A DNA stretch of 64,000 bases from Frateuria edaphi (GCF_021117405.1 NZ_CP088251.1:62001-126000); one strand, 5' to 3'; positions 32,655 through 41,705 are shown, counted from the first letter of the stretch. Notes: a model not told the origin generated them from the sequence alone. Made by a program: numbers and translations.

Positions 32655-32695
32655 GCGCGCTCCCGTGCGGGGAGCGGGTTGGGGTGAGGGCCGGG
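32655..32695. repeat. GGGGAGCGGG...GGGGTGAGGG intergenic repeat
   Basis: CTCCCGTGCGGGGAG-type hairpin followed by TTGGGGTGAGGG, one unit of the dispersed family, upstream of ubiE and before copy B of the 190-bp element. Confidence 0.6.
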
Positions 32696-32759
32696 GGCCG
32701 CCATCGGGCTCGTGGGACGCTGTCCTGGTTGCCGTTCTTGCGTGGTGTTTCCGCGACTG

Positions 32760-32950
32760 GGCTCGCCTGCGGCGGGCTTTCGATCGCCTGCCGGCGCTCG
32801 AGTCACTTTTCTTTGCTGGCCCAAAGAAAAGTAACCCAAAGAAATGGCCTGCTAATCCCGGTGAGGGAAAAGAGCTAGGTGCCATCTCGCCTTGCCTGGT
32901 GGGTCTCATGCTCTTAGAGGAGCTGCCGCCGCTTTACCGCGGGCGCTCGG
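32760..32950 (+). repeat. 190-bp dispersed element, copy B
   Basis: Same order of blocks as copy A: GGCTCGCCTGCGGCGGGCTT, the hairpin GTCACTTTTCTTTG / CAAAGAAAAGTAAC (32802-32835), GAAATGGCCTG, and CTCTTAGAGGAGCTGCCGCC to GGGCGCTCGG. It is in opposite orientation to copy C, 230 bases away. Confidence 0.82.
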
Positions 32951-33180
32951 AAGTTGGGGCAAGGGTGGGTTTGCGGCGGCGTGGAGCTGCCGCCGGTTCG
33001 ACACTTAAGAGCGGTCGGTGGTTGGATGCGCGAACCGGGAACGGATCGATCAGGCACGACGGCATAGCGTTGGTCGCATTGTGATTCGAGCTCTACTGGC
33101 ATTCCACGGCGAGTGCCCGGCTCGTGAGCCAACCAGGCCTGGTGCCACCAAACCGCCGAGCGCCTCCCTTGCCTTGGCTC
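32951..33180. other. Spacer between inverted repeat copies
   Basis: Non-coding DNA of about 230 bases between copies B and C. I see no credible gene, promoter or RNA in it. Confidence 0.6.
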
Positions 33181-33373
33181 CCGAGCGCCCGCGGTAAAGC
33201 GGCGGCAGCTCCTCTAAGAGCAGGGGACCCGCCAGACAAGGCAAGGAGGCACCTAGCTTTTCAGCCTCATCGAGTTGCGCCAAGGCCATTTCTTTTGGTT
33301 ACTTTTCTTTGGGCCCGCAAAGAAAAGTGACCCGAGCGCCGAAAGGCGATCGGAAGCCCGCGGCAGGCGAGCC
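33181..33373 (-). repeat. 190-bp dispersed element, copy C (inverted)
   Basis: It is the reverse complement of copies A and B, from CCGAGCGCCCGCGGTAAAGC to GGCGAGCC, with the AAGAAAAGTGAC arm at about 33320-33332. Copies B and C form a 190-bp inverted repeat that could fold into a long cruciform or hairpin upstream of the MarR gene. Confidence 0.82.
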
Positions 33374-33505
33374 AAGTCGCGGAAAGCCCCGCAAGAGCGA
33401 CAGCAGAGCAACCCCAATGCGGCGCACATCGTGCGAGCTCCCGCAACCCGCCCCCGACCGTACCCAGCGCCATCAGACCGAAAATCCCCGGCTCCCACGA
33501 AACCG

Positions 33506-33534
33506 TTGCGTCATTTATTACATAAATGTAATAT
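33506..33534 (+). promoter_or_regulatory. Sigma70 promoter of the MarR/efflux operon
   Basis: TTGCGT (33506-33511), a 17-base spacer, then TAATAT (33529-33534). The operator palindrome covers most of the spacer and the -10 box. The predicted start is near 33541, giving a very short leader to the ATG at 33556. Confidence 0.75.
33516..33533. promoter_or_regulatory. MarR-type operator palindrome
   Basis: A perfect 18-bp palindrome, TATTACAT-AA-ATGTAATA. It is AT-rich in a GC-rich genome and lies between the -35 and -10 boxes, as expected for MarR autoregulation. Confidence 0.8.
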
Positions 33535-33555
33535 AGCCGAGGCAGCGAAACACAT

Positions 33556-34053
33556 ATGAGCAGCTTCCTCCCCACCGAACAGCGCCTCGCCGTCACCCGC
33601 CGGCGCCACCCCGCCTTCCCGCGGGAGCCAGCCGTGCTCGTGCGCCTCATCAAGCACCTGCACAAGCGCATCCACGACGACGCCAACACGGCGCTCAAAC
33701 CCTTCGGCCTCAACCATCCGCAGTACAACCTGCTGATGATGCTCTACGGCACCGAAGGCGCCGGGCTGAGCGCGTCCGAACTGGCGCTGAGCTCGGGTGA
33801 GAAGGCGGCCAACATCACGCGCCTTACCAATGAGCTGTGCGAGAAGGGCCTGATCGGGCGTGCCGCCAGCGAGGACGATCGCCGCAAGCTGGTCCTCAAC
33901 CTCACGCCCGCCGGGCTTGCCCTGATCGAACGACTCCTGCCCTCGATCTGCAACCTGCTGGACGAGCAGACCGATGGAATGACCGCGCGCGACCAGGCCG
34001 AGCTGGAACGGCTGCTCAAGAAATTCCTCGACGGGTTCGACCGCCGCGCCTGA
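33556..34053 (+). CDS. MarR-family repressor of the efflux operon
   Basis: A protein of 165 residues. The central winged helix is LSASELALSSGEKAANITRLTNELCEKGLIGR followed by the beta-wing SEDDRRKLVLNLT, as in MarR proteins; the outer helices form the dimer. It sits first in an operon with a FUSC transporter, a DUF1656 protein and an HlyD adaptor, and a perfect palindrome overlaps its promoter, so it probably represses itself and the pump until an aromatic acid or similar ligand binds. Start ATG at 33556. Confidence 0.92.
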   Translation: MSSFLPTEQRLAVTRRRHPAFPREPAVLVRLIKHLHKRIHDDANTALKPFGLNHPQYNLLMMLYGTEGAGLSASELALSSGEKAANITRLTNELCEKGLIGRAASEDDRRKLVLNLTPAGLALIERLLPSICNLLDEQTDGMTARDQAELERLLKKFLDGFDRRA

Positions 34054-34067
34054 AGTCTTCGCAAACC

Positions 34068-36164
34068 ATGTCCGCCACCACAACCGCCAAGTTGCCGCGC
34101 TGGCCCTGGCTGCGCGCGTTCCTCGCCGAGGAATCGCGCGCCTGGCTGTTCGTGGCCAAGTCGTTGCTGGCGATGTACGCGGCCGCCTGGCTGGCGATGT
34201 GGCTCAAGCTCGAACAGCCCTCGACCACGATGATCACGGTGGCGGTGGTGATGCACCCGCACAGCGGCATGGTGCTGGCCAAGAGCTTCTACCGCGCGCT
34301 GGGCACGCTGGCCGGCAGCCTGTTCGGGCTGGCGCTGATCGCCTGGTTCCCGCAGCAGCGCGAGCTGTTCTTCCTCGTCCTCTCGGCATGGCTCGCGCTG
34401 TGCGCCGGCGGCGCCACGCTGTATCGCAACTTCATGGCCTACGGTTTCGTGCTGGCCGGCTATACCGCCGCCATCGTGACGCTTCCGGCGGTGGGCAACC
34501 CGCTCAACAGCTTCGATTCGGCGGTGATGCGCGTGAGCGAGGTGCTGCTGGGCATCGTGGTCGCGGCCGTGTTCAGCGACCTGGTGCTGCCGCAACGGTT
34601 GCGCGTGGTGCTGCGGCAGAACGCTCGCACCCAGTTCGCGCGCTTCATCGACTTCGTGCGCGAGAGCACCGGCGGCGTGTTGCCGCGTGCGCGGATGGAG
34701 CAGGCGCACCTGGAGTTCGTGCGCGCCGCGGTGCACCTGGAAGACCTGCGCGCCTCGGTGATCTTCGAAGACCCGGAAGTGCGCTCGCGCAGCGCCCGAA
34801 TGCGCCTGCTCAACCAGCGCTACATGGCCGCGGCGACCAGCTTCCAGTCGCTGCATCACCTGATCAACCGCCTGCAGCGGCGCGGTCGCGATGCGGTCGC
34901 CGAGGCGCTGGTCAACGCCTACCGGCCGATCGGCGAAGCGCTGTCGCCGCCGTCGCCGGCTCGGCACGAGCCGGCGGTGCTGAACCGACGCCTGCGCGCC
35001 TGTGTCGACATCCTCCCCGCGCACGTCGCCGCGTTGCGCGAGCGCTTCGAGGAGCCCTCCGCGCAGCTGGAATTCGATACCGGTGCGGCGCTGGTGCAGC
35101 GCTTCGCCGACGAGCTGGCCGACTTCACCGCGGTGGAAGCCTCGCTGCGTGCCGGCAACCTGCGCGGCAGCGTGGAGCGGGTGCATTTCCGCCGCGGCAA
35201 CGATCTGGTTGGCGCCGCGGTGGCGACGCTGCGCACCTTCCTCACCATGCTGGTGCTCGCCGCGTTCTGGCTCGCCAGTGGCTGGGCCTTCGGCGGCAGC
35301 GCGATGCTGCTGGCGACGATCTTCGCGGGCCTGCTGGCTGCCTCGCCGAATCCCATCGCCGCAGCGACGCGCACGCTGTATGGCTACGCCGGCGGCATGG
35401 CCGCGGGCTTCGTGGCCGTGTTCGTTTTGCTGCCGGGCAGCGATGGGTTCGCCATGCTGATCTGCGCGACCGCCGGACTGCTGCTGATCGGGCCGTACCT
35501 CACCACGCGCGACACGCTGCCGGGCGTCGGCGCCGGCTACACGCTCGGTTTCGTCTACATCCTCGCGCTCAAGAACCCGATGGTGTACGACCCCTCGCAC
35601 TTCCTCAACGACGCCATCGCGCAGGTCGCGGGGCTGGGCCTCTCGGGCGTGGCCTTCATGGTGATGCCCGGCGTCACCGGCACGCAGTGGCAGCGCCGCC
35701 GCCAGCTGCGCCTGTTGCGCGGGCAGGTCACGCTGGCGGCCAGTGCGCCGCTGCCGGGGCTCGCCTGGCGCTTCGAAAGCGTCAGCCGCGACCTGCTGCA
35801 GCAGGTGGTCGCGCACACGCGGCCGGACAGCGACGAATCGCGCCACCTGCTGGCCTGGTCGCTGGCGGTGCAGGAAAGCGGTCGCGCGGTGATCGAGTTG
35901 CGCCAGGACCTGAGCGGCACCGAGCTGCCCGCCGCTGCACGCGACACCGCGCTGGCGGCGCTCGATGCCGTGGCGTCGTTCTATCGCACGCCCGATGCGG
36001 CGCGTTGGCGGGCAGCCGATGCAGTCGTGCTCGATGCCATCTACGCCGCGCCACGCGGCGCCGCCGTGCGCCGGCATCTCTATCAGTTGCGCAGCGCGCT
36101 GCGCGACGAGGAATCCCCCCTGGCCGCCTACATGCCTGCGCCGGAGCTCGCCGATGCCCCCTGA
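34068..36164 (+). CDS. FUSC-family inner-membrane exporter (AaeB/FusC-like)
   Basis: A protein of 698 residues with two blocks of about five or six membrane helices (roughly 25-165 and 385-515) separated by a long soluble helical part, the layout of the FUSC/AaeB family. SLLAMYAAAWLAMWLKLEQPST is typical of its first membrane block. It probably exports aromatic carboxylic acids or fusaric-acid-like compounds with the HlyD adaptor that follows. Start ATG at 34068, fifteen bases after marR ends; an earlier Met at 33837 lies inside marR and is a different frame. The end overlaps the DUF1656 gene by 11 bases. Confidence 0.9.
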   Translation: MSATTTAKLPRWPWLRAFLAEESRAWLFVAKSLLAMYAAAWLAMWLKLEQPSTTMITVAVVMHPHSGMVLAKSFYRALGTLAGSLFGLALIAWFPQQRELFFLVLSAWLALCAGGATLYRNFMAYGFVLAGYTAAIVTLPAVGNPLNSFDSAVMRVSEVLLGIVVAAVFSDLVLPQRLRVVLRQNARTQFARFIDFVRESTGGVLPRARMEQAHLEFVRAAVHLEDLRASVIFEDPEVRSRSARMRLLNQRYMAAATSFQSLHHLINRLQRRGRDAVAEALVNAYRPIGEALSPPSPARHEPAVLNRRLRACVDILPAHVAALRERFEEPSAQLEFDTGAALVQRFADELADFTAVEASLRAGNLRGSVERVHFRRGNDLVGAAVATLRTFLTMLVLAAFWLASGWAFGGSAMLLATIFAGLLAASPNPIAAATRTLYGYAGGMAAGFVAVFVLLPGSDGFAMLICATAGLLLIGPYLTTRDTLPGVGAGYTLGFVYILALKNPMVYDPSHFLNDAIAQVAGLGLSGVAFMVMPGVTGTQWQRRRQLRLLRGQVTLAASAPLPGLAWRFESVSRDLLQQVVAHTRPDSDESRHLLAWSLAVQESGRAVIELRQDLSGTELPAAARDTALAALDAVASFYRTPDAARWRAADAVVLDAIYAAPRGAAVRRHLYQLRSALRDEESPLAAYMPAPELADAP

Positions 36165-36354
36165 GATCGAGTTGTTCGGCGTGCTGATGCCCAGCCTGCT
36201 GCCGGTGTTCCTGCTGAGCCTGGTGGCGATGGTGGTGCTCGACCTCGCCATCGGTCGCGCGGGCCTGTACCGGCATCTATGGCATCCCTCGCTGTTCCGT
36301 TTCGCCCTTTTTGTCTGCCTGTTCGGCGCCGCCGGACTTTTGCTGATTCGTTGA
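36154..36354 (+). CDS. DUF1656 small membrane protein (AaeX-like)
   Basis: A protein of 66 residues with two membrane helices (about 11-30 and 47-64). The start PPEIELFGVLMPSLLP is the DUF1656 signature seen in AaeX. These proteins are found only in FUSC/HlyD efflux operons and are presumed pump subunits. It overlaps the FUSC gene by 11 bases and precedes the adaptor by 10 bases. Confidence 0.87.
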   Translation: MPPEIELFGVLMPSLLPVFLLSLVAMVVLDLAIGRAGLYRHLWHPSLFRFALFVCLFGAAGLLLIR

Positions 36355-36364
36355 ACCTATCGTT

Positions 36365-37366
36365 ATGAAAGCTGCTTCGTTGCTCCGATTCCTGGTCACC
36401 GCTGCCGTGGTGGTGCTCGCCGTACTGCTCGGCCACGCGCTGTGGAAGCACTACCTGTACGCGCCGTGGACGCGCGATGGTCGCGTGCGCGCCGAGGTGG
36501 TGCGCGTGGCGCCGGACGTGTCCGGGCTGGTCGATCGCGTGGCGGTGGTCGACAACCAGTCCGTGCACAAGGGAGACCTGCTGTTCGTGATCGACCAGGC
36601 GCGCTTCCGCAACGCGGTGGCGCAGGCGCAGGCGAACCTCTCCGCCGCCGAGGCCGGCGCGCGCGCGGCCGGCGCCAACATTTCCGCGGCGAAAGCGAGT
36701 GCCCAGGCGCGGCAGGAGCAGTACCGCATGTACGCGGCGCAGGCGCAGCGGCGCGAGCAGATGGGCGATGTGATCTCGCGCGAGGCGCGCAGCGATGCCG
36801 CCGCCACCGCCAGCGCCGCCCGCGCCAGCTGGCAGCAGGCCCAGGCCGGCGGCAGCCAGGCCGGCGCGGCGCGCGAACAGGCCGCGGCGGCGGTCGAGCA
36901 GGCGCAGGTGGCGCTCGACCGTGCGCAGCTGGACCTGCAGCGCACCGAAGTGCGCGCACCGGTCGACGGCTACGTCACCAACCTCGCCGTGCGCGTGGGC
37001 GACTACGCCGCCACCGGCACGCCGCGGCTGGCGCTGATCGATGCGCACAGCTACTACCTGTACGGCTACTTCGAGGAAACCAAGCTGCCGCAACTGCGCG
37101 TGGGCGACCCGGTCGACGTGCGGCTGATGGCCGGCGGCGTGCAACTGAAGGGCACCATCACCGGTATCGCGCATGGCATCACCGATCGCGACAACCCGGC
37201 CGGCGGCGACCTGCTGGCGGACGTCAATCCGACCTTCAACTGGGTGCGGCTGGCGCAGCGCGTGCCGGTGCGCATCGCGATCGACACCGCGCGGCTGCCG
37301 CCGGGAATGGTGCTCGCGGCGGGGATGACCGCGACGATCGAGGTGCATCCGCGCGGGGCGCGCTAG
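36365..37366 (+). CDS. HlyD-family efflux adaptor (AaeA/EmrA-like)
   Basis: A protein of 333 residues with an N-terminal membrane anchor (about 7-26), the lipoyl halves APDVSGLVDRVAVVDNQSVHKG and APVDGYVTNLAVRVGDYAA, and a helical hairpin of Ala/Gln-rich heptads between. This type joins the FUSC pump to an outer-membrane channel. It is the last gene of marR-FUSC-DUF1656-hlyD, the AaeXAB order plus regulator. The tail ends HPRGAR. Confidence 0.92.
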   Translation: MKAASLLRFLVTAAVVVLAVLLGHALWKHYLYAPWTRDGRVRAEVVRVAPDVSGLVDRVAVVDNQSVHKGDLLFVIDQARFRNAVAQAQANLSAAEAGARAAGANISAAKASAQARQEQYRMYAAQAQRREQMGDVISREARSDAAATASAARASWQQAQAGGSQAGAAREQAAAAVEQAQVALDRAQLDLQRTEVRAPVDGYVTNLAVRVGDYAATGTPRLALIDAHSYYLYGYFEETKLPQLRVGDPVDVRLMAGGVQLKGTITGIAHGITDRDNPAGGDLLADVNPTFNWVRLAQRVPVRIAIDTARLPPGMVLAAGMTATIEVHPRGAR

Positions 37367-37404
37367 GCCAAGGCTTGCGAACGATGCCCCGCGAAGCGGA
37401 ACCG

Positions 37405-38001
37405 CTACCGCGAAGTGGCCAGCCGCGCCAGCCGCAACTCCAGCCAACGCTTCACGTCCGCCCACTCGCGCTCGAGGATCGAATAACACACCGTATCCCG
37501 CAGGCTTCCGTCCGGCCGACGCTTGTGCGCGCGCAACACGCCCTCGCGCTGCGCGCCGAGCCGCTCGATCGCACGCTGCGAATCGAGGTTGCGCCCGTCG
37601 GTGTGGAACTCCACCGCCACGCGGCCCATGCGCTCGAACGCGTGCTCCAGCAGCAATCGCTTGCAGGCGGTGTTGAGGTGGCTCTTCTGCCAGCGCTTCG
37701 CGTACCAGGTGTAGCCGATCGCCGCGCGCGGCGGGTCGTCCACGAGGTCGTAGAAGCGCGTGCTGCCTACCAGCTCGCCGGTGGCGCGCTCGCGGATCGC
37801 GAACGGCAGCATGCGGCCCTCGCGCTGCCCGGCCAGCGCCTTCTCCACGTACGCCGTCATGCCGCCTGGCGCCGGCACCGAGGTGAACCACAGCCGCCAC
37901 AGTTCACCGTCGGCCGCGGCAGCTTCCAGCGAAGGAACGTGTCCGGCATCGAGCGGTTCGAGGACGACATGCGCGTCTTCCAGCACGGTGGGCGTCGGCA
38001 T
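37405..38001 (-). CDS. GNAT acetyltransferase, RimJ/RimL-like
   Basis: A protein of 198 residues. The fold shows FAIRERATGELVGSTRFYDL, then GYTWYAKRWQKSHLNTACKRLLL (acetyl-CoA loop region) and VEFHTDGRNLDSQRAIERLG, the motif order of RimJ/RimL-type N-acetyltransferases. The target (protein N-terminus, amine or antibiotic) cannot be told. It overlaps the YdcH-like gene by one base and shares its operon. Confidence 0.88.
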   Translation of the reverse strand: MPTPTVLEDAHVVLEPLDAGHVPSLEAAAADGELWRLWFTSVPAPGGMTAYVEKALAGQREGRMLPFAIRERATGELVGSTRFYDLVDDPPRAAIGYTWYAKRWQKSHLNTACKRLLLEHAFERMGRVAVEFHTDGRNLDSQRAIERLGAQREGVLRAHKRRPDGSLRDTVCYSILEREWADVKRWLELRLARLATSR

Positions 38002-38207
38002 CAGGCGTCCAGGTCGGGAATCATCTTGCTCTCCAGCCGCGCGATGGCGTCCTTGAGCAGCAGCTTGCGCTTCTTCAGCCGCGTCAGTTGCAGCTCGTCG
38101 CGCGCGGGATGGGTGGCCATGTGGCTGATCGCCGCGTCGAGGTCACGGTGTTCCTGGCGCAACTCGGCCAGGCGGCGGGCGATCTGGATGGGATCGGGGA
38201 CCTGCAT
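38001..38207 (-). CDS. YdcH-family protein (DUF465)
   Basis: A protein of 68 residues forming two helices: RRLAELRQEHRDLDAAISHM and LKKRKLLLKDAIARLESKM, as in the YdcH/DUF465 family of small helical hairpins of unknown function. Start ATG at 38207. The stop overlaps the acetyltransferase start (TGATG), so they are translated together. Confidence 0.85.
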   Translation of the reverse strand: MQVPDPIQIARRLAELRQEHRDLDAAISHMATHPARDELQLTRLKKRKLLLKDAIARLESKMIPDLDA

Positions 38208-38283
38208 GGCGGACGCGACGGCACGGGAATGAACGGGCAAACAGTGTAACGCCCGCCGGATGGCGCGGGCGGGCTTCGGTACA

Positions 38284-39186
38284 ATGACGCCCATGCCCAC
38301 CGTTTTTTCCGACCCCCGCGACGAACGCAAGCGGGCCCACGAGGCCGCGCGGCTGGCGAAGCGGTTGCGCCGTCAGGTCGGCCAGGCCGTCGCCGACTTC
38401 CAGATGATCGAGGACGGCGACCGCATCATGGTGTGCCTGTCCGGCGGCAAGGATTCCTACACGCTGCTGGACATGCTGCTTTCGCTCAAGGCCAAGGCGC
38501 CGGTGCGCTTCGAGGTGGTCGCGGTGAACCTCGACCAGAAGCAGCCCGGCTTCCCCGCGCACGTGTTGCCGGACTACCTGGCCGCGCTCGGTGTGCCGTT
38601 CCACGTCATCGAGCAGGACACCTACAGCACCGTCACCCGCGTGATCCCCGAGGGCAAGACGATGTGCAGCCTGTGCTCGCGGCTGCGTCGCGGGGCGCTG
38701 TACAAGTGGGCGGCGGAGAACGGCATCACGCGCATCGCGCTGGGCCACCACCGCGACGATATCCTGGCCACCTTCTTCCTGAACCTGTTCCACGGTGCCA
38801 GCCTCAAGGCGATGCCACCGAAGCTGCGTTCGGACGACGGCCGCCACGTGGTGATCCGGCCGCTGGCCTACTGTCGCGAGAGCGACATCGACCAATACGC
38901 GCGCGAGCGTGCCTTCCCGATCATCCCGTGCAACCTCTGCGGCTCGCAGGAAAACCTGCAGCGCAAGGCGATCGGCCGGATGCTCCAGGAATGGGATGCG
39001 GTGCATCCCGGTCGCTGCGAGACCATCTTCCGCGCGCTGGGCAACGTCGTGCCCTCGCAGCTGGCGGACCGCCATCTGTTCGACTTCGCCGCGCTGGGCG
39101 CGCGCGAAGGTGTCGCACGCGCCGATGCCCATGGCTGGCTGGCGGGCGAGCCGGTCGATGCGGCGTTCGCCGATGCCGACGTCTAG
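38284..39186 (+). CDS. ttcA: tRNA 2-thiocytidine(32) synthetase
   Basis: A protein of 300 residues. The PP-loop is [12 protein letters not shown] at about 56-67, and the two pairs CSLC and CNLC supply Cys residues for the Fe-S cluster of TtcA, which adds sulfur to C32 of tRNA. A TACAAT lies at 38280-38285, overlapping this ATG, so a short or leaderless transcript starting near the second ATG at 38293 (297 residues) is possible; this is a suggestion only. All catalytic motifs are present. Confidence 0.93.
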   Translation: MTPMPTVFSDPRDERKRAHEAARLAKRLRRQVGQAVADFQMIEDGDRIMVCLSGGKDSYTLLDMLLSLKAKAPVRFEVVAVNLDQKQPGFPAHVLPDYLAALGVPFHVIEQDTYSTVTRVIPEGKTMCSLCSRLRRGALYKWAAENGITRIALGHHRDDILATFFLNLFHGASLKAMPPKLRSDDGRHVVIRPLAYCRESDIDQYARERAFPIIPCNLCGSQENLQRKAIGRMLQEWDAVHPGRCETIFRALGNVVPSQLADRHLFDFAALGAREGVARADAHGWLAGEPVDAAFADADV

Positions 39187-39228
39187 ACGTCCATACTTCC
39201 TTTCCACTTTTCCACGCGAGTCTTTCCA

Positions 39229-40428
39229 GTGTCCCACTTCGCTAATGTTGAAATGGCCCCGGGCGATCCGATCCTCGGCCTTACCGAAGCCTACCTGGCC
39301 GACAAGCGGCCGCAGAAAGTCAATCTGGGCGTGGGCATCTACGTGGACGAGCAGGGCCACATCCCGTTGCTGCGCGCGGTGCGCGAGGTGGAGCAGGCGC
39401 TCGCGGCCCAAGCCAAGCCACGTGGCTATCTGCCGATCGACGGCCTGGCGGCCTACGACCTGCTGACCCAGGAGCTGCTGTTCGGCGACGACTCCCCGCT
39501 GCTGGAAGCCGGCCGCGTGGCCACCGCGCAGACCATCGGCGGCAGCGGTGCGCTGCGGGTGGGCGCGGACCTGCTCAAGAAGGTGTTGCCGCACGCGCGC
39601 ATTGCGATCAGCAGCCCCAGCTGGGAAAACCATCGCGTGGTGTTCGGCAACGCCGGTTTCGAGATCGTGGACTATCGCTACTACGACGCCGCCACGCACG
39701 GCCTGGATTTCGCCGGCATGCTGGAAGACCTCGGCAAGCTCGAGCCCGGCACCGTGGTGCTGCTGCACGCCTGCTGCCACAACCCCACCGGCGTGGACCT
39801 CGACGCGCAGCAGTGGCAGCAGGTGGTCGATCTGGTCAAGGCGCGCGACCTGCTGCCGTTCATCGACATCGCCTACCAGGGCTTCGATGAGGGCATCGAC
39901 GCCGACGCCACGGCCATCCGGCTGTTCGGCGCCTCCGGCATCGACGCGTTCGTGGTGGCGAGTTCCTACTCCAAGTCGTTCTCGCTGTACGGCGAGCGCG
40001 TGGGCGCGCTGTCGATGGTCGGCGCCGACCGCGACGAGGCCGCGCGCCTGCGCGCCAAGATCAAGCAGACGATCCGCGCCAACTACTCCAGCCCCGCTAC
40101 CCATGGCGGCGCGCTGGTCGCCGGCGTGCTCGGCAGCCCCGAATTACGCGCGATGTGGGAGGCGGAGCTGGCCGGCATGCGCGAGCGCATCCACGCGATG
40201 CGCGCTGGCATGGTCGAGAAGCTGGCCGCCCACGGTGCACCGCGGTTCGCCTTCATCCAGCAGCAGGCCGGCATGTTCTCCTACTCGGGCCTGTCCCGCG
40301 CGCAGGTCGACCGCCTGCGTGACGAGTACGGCATCTACGCGCTGGGCACCGGGCGCATCTGCGTGGCGGCGCTCAACCGCGGCAACCTCGACTACGTGGC
40401 CGAGGCAGTGGCGGCGGTGAGCCGCTAG
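39229..40428 (+). CDS. Aromatic amino acid / aspartate aminotransferase (AspC/TyrB class I)
   Basis: A protein of 399 residues starting with GTG at 39229. PLP-enzyme marks include NLGVGIYVDEQGHIPLLRAV near the N-terminus, CCHNPTGVDL, and the Lys in SSYSKSFSLYGERVG that binds PLP, with GRICVAALN near the end for the substrate carboxylate. Length and motifs match AspC/TyrB, which transaminate aspartate and aromatic amino acids with 2-oxoglutarate. The choice between aspartate and tyrosine preference cannot be made from sequence alone. It is 42 bases after ttcA. Confidence 0.93.
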   Translation: MSHFANVEMAPGDPILGLTEAYLADKRPQKVNLGVGIYVDEQGHIPLLRAVREVEQALAAQAKPRGYLPIDGLAAYDLLTQELLFGDDSPLLEAGRVATAQTIGGSGALRVGADLLKKVLPHARIAISSPSWENHRVVFGNAGFEIVDYRYYDAATHGLDFAGMLEDLGKLEPGTVVLLHACCHNPTGVDLDAQQWQQVVDLVKARDLLPFIDIAYQGFDEGIDADATAIRLFGASGIDAFVVASSYSKSFSLYGERVGALSMVGADRDEAARLRAKIKQTIRANYSSPATHGGALVAGVLGSPELRAMWEAELAGMRERIHAMRAGMVEKLAAHGAPRFAFIQQQAGMFSYSGLSRAQVDRLRDEYGIYALGTGRICVAALNRGNLDYVAEAVAAVSR

Positions 40429-40494
40429 TCCCGGTCCTCGCCAGGCCCTGCGACTTCGCCGCGTCGCTCCCAGGGCGAACGGTATCGGATAACC

Positions 40495-40630
40495 TCAACC
40501 GTTCGCCCTGGGCGATATCCTCCATCGTCGCCCTGAGCGTAGGCCCGAAGGGCCACAGCCCAAGCCGAAAACAACCTCGAACCGTTCACCCCGGCGCAGG
40601 CCGCAACGCCCAAGTTGAAGGGCCGCCTCG
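40495..40630. repeat. GTTCGCCCTGAGCG-family repeat array before rdgC
   Basis: Several related units are crowded here: GTTCGCCCTGGGCG (40501), TCGCCCTGAGCGTAGG (40528) and GTTCACCCCGGCGCAGGCC (40585), with short inverted partners such as AAGTTGAAGGGCC at about 40612. No gene fits the region. It resembles 6814 and 19041. Confidence 0.65.
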
Positions 40631-40665
40631 GCCCCCGGGGCGAACGTTTCCCAACCGGATTTCCC

Positions 40666-41583
40666 ATGTTCTTCCGCAACCTCACGCTGTTCCGCTTTTC
40701 CCCCGCCGTCGCCGAAGACCTCTCCCGCCTGGATGAAGCACTCGGCGAGCACCGCCTGCGCCCATGCGGTCCGCTGGAGATGTTCACCAAGGGCTTCGTG
40801 CCGCCGATCGGCCGAGGCGAGGAGGCCGCGCTCACCCATGCGGTCAAGCACTGCACCTGGGTGTCCGTCGGCGGCGAGGACAAGCTGCTGCCGGCCGCCG
40901 TGGTCAACGATGAACTGCATCGGCGCGTGCAGAAGATCGCCGAGGAAGAAGGCCGCAAGGTCGGCGGCCGCGAACGCAAGCGCATGAAGGAAGACCTGCT
41001 CACCGAACTGCTGCCGCGCGCCTTCGTACGCAACTCGCGCATGTCCGCCTACGTCGACCGCCAGCACGGCTGGCTGGTGCTGGATACCTCCAGCCGCAAG
41101 TCGGCCGAGAACGCGCTGACCCAGATGCGCGAGGCCTTGGGCAGCTTCCCGGCCGTGCCGCTGGCGCCGGAAGAAGGTCCGCGCGTGCTGATGACCGACT
41201 GGCTCGCCAACGGCACGCTGCCGGCGGGCCTCGCGCTCGGCGACGAGGTCGAACTGCGCGACCCGGGCAGCAACACCGGCGCCATCGCCCGGTGCCGCCG
41301 GCAGGACCTGGAGAGCGAGGAGATCAAGGAACACCTGCGCAACGGCAAGCAGGTGTTCCAGCTCGGCCTGGTGTTCGACGACCGCATCAGCTTCGTGCTC
41401 GGCGAGGACCTGATCCTGCGCAAGCTCAAGCTGCTCGACGTGGTCACGGACGAGCTCGCCGACAGCGCCGCGGACGCCGCCGCCGAACTGGACGCCCGCT
41501 TCGCCCTGTTCACCCTGGAAGTGGAGCGCCTGCTGGGCAAGCTCGAGGAGTGGTTCGGCCTGCCGCGTCCCAAGGACGCCTGA
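40666..41583 (+). CDS. rdgC: Recombination-associated protein RdgC
   Basis: A protein of 305 residues beginning FFRNLTLFRF, with the conserved GFVPPIGRG near 45-55, MKEDLLTELLPRAF and VLGEDLILRKLKLLDVV, all RdgC hallmarks. RdgC forms a ring around double-stranded DNA and limits RecA-mediated exchange. The length is normal. The ATG at 40666 gives the family start; a Met at 40615 lies in repeat DNA. No operon partner. Confidence 0.95.
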   Translation: MFFRNLTLFRFSPAVAEDLSRLDEALGEHRLRPCGPLEMFTKGFVPPIGRGEEAALTHAVKHCTWVSVGGEDKLLPAAVVNDELHRRVQKIAEEEGRKVGGRERKRMKEDLLTELLPRAFVRNSRMSAYVDRQHGWLVLDTSSRKSAENALTQMREALGSFPAVPLAPEEGPRVLMTDWLANGTLPAGLALGDEVELRDPGSNTGAIARCRRQDLESEEIKEHLRNGKQVFQLGLVFDDRISFVLGEDLILRKLKLLDVVTDELADSAADAAAELDARFALFTLEVERLLGKLEEWFGLPRPKDA

Positions 41584-41659
41584 CCCCGCACCACCGGGCC
41601 TCGCGACGGCTGCACACTGCAGATCCGGCCCAGCAGCGCCCTATCCGCCTGTCGGCACC

Positions 41660-41705
41660 TCCCCGCGCTCGCGGGGGAAGGCTCGAACCGGGGAGGGCGC
41701 GAATC
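41660..41705. repeat. CTCCCCGCGCTCGCGGGGGAAG intergenic hairpin
   Basis: CCCCGCGCTCGCGGGG forms a stem; the segment resembles the GGGGAG family, lying between rdgC and the YgjP-like gene. The rest of 41584-41785 shows nothing I can name. Confidence 0.5.

Noticed and set aside
32617..33555. Small open frames (60-95 codons) in the repeat region
   Set aside because: They coincide with the 190-bp element copies and occur equally on both strands.
33744..36251. An 835-codon minus-strand frame across marR and the FUSC gene
   Set aside because: Reverse-frame composition; overlaps two recognised genes completely.
38221..38285. A CGCCCGCC...GGCGGGC hairpin before ttcA as terminator
   Set aside because: The stem is GC-rich but there is no U-tract on either strand and it lies between divergent genes.
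40429..40665. A small gene between the aminotransferase and rdgC
   Set aside because: The region is a set of dispersed repeats and no frame has a convincing start and ribosome binding site.
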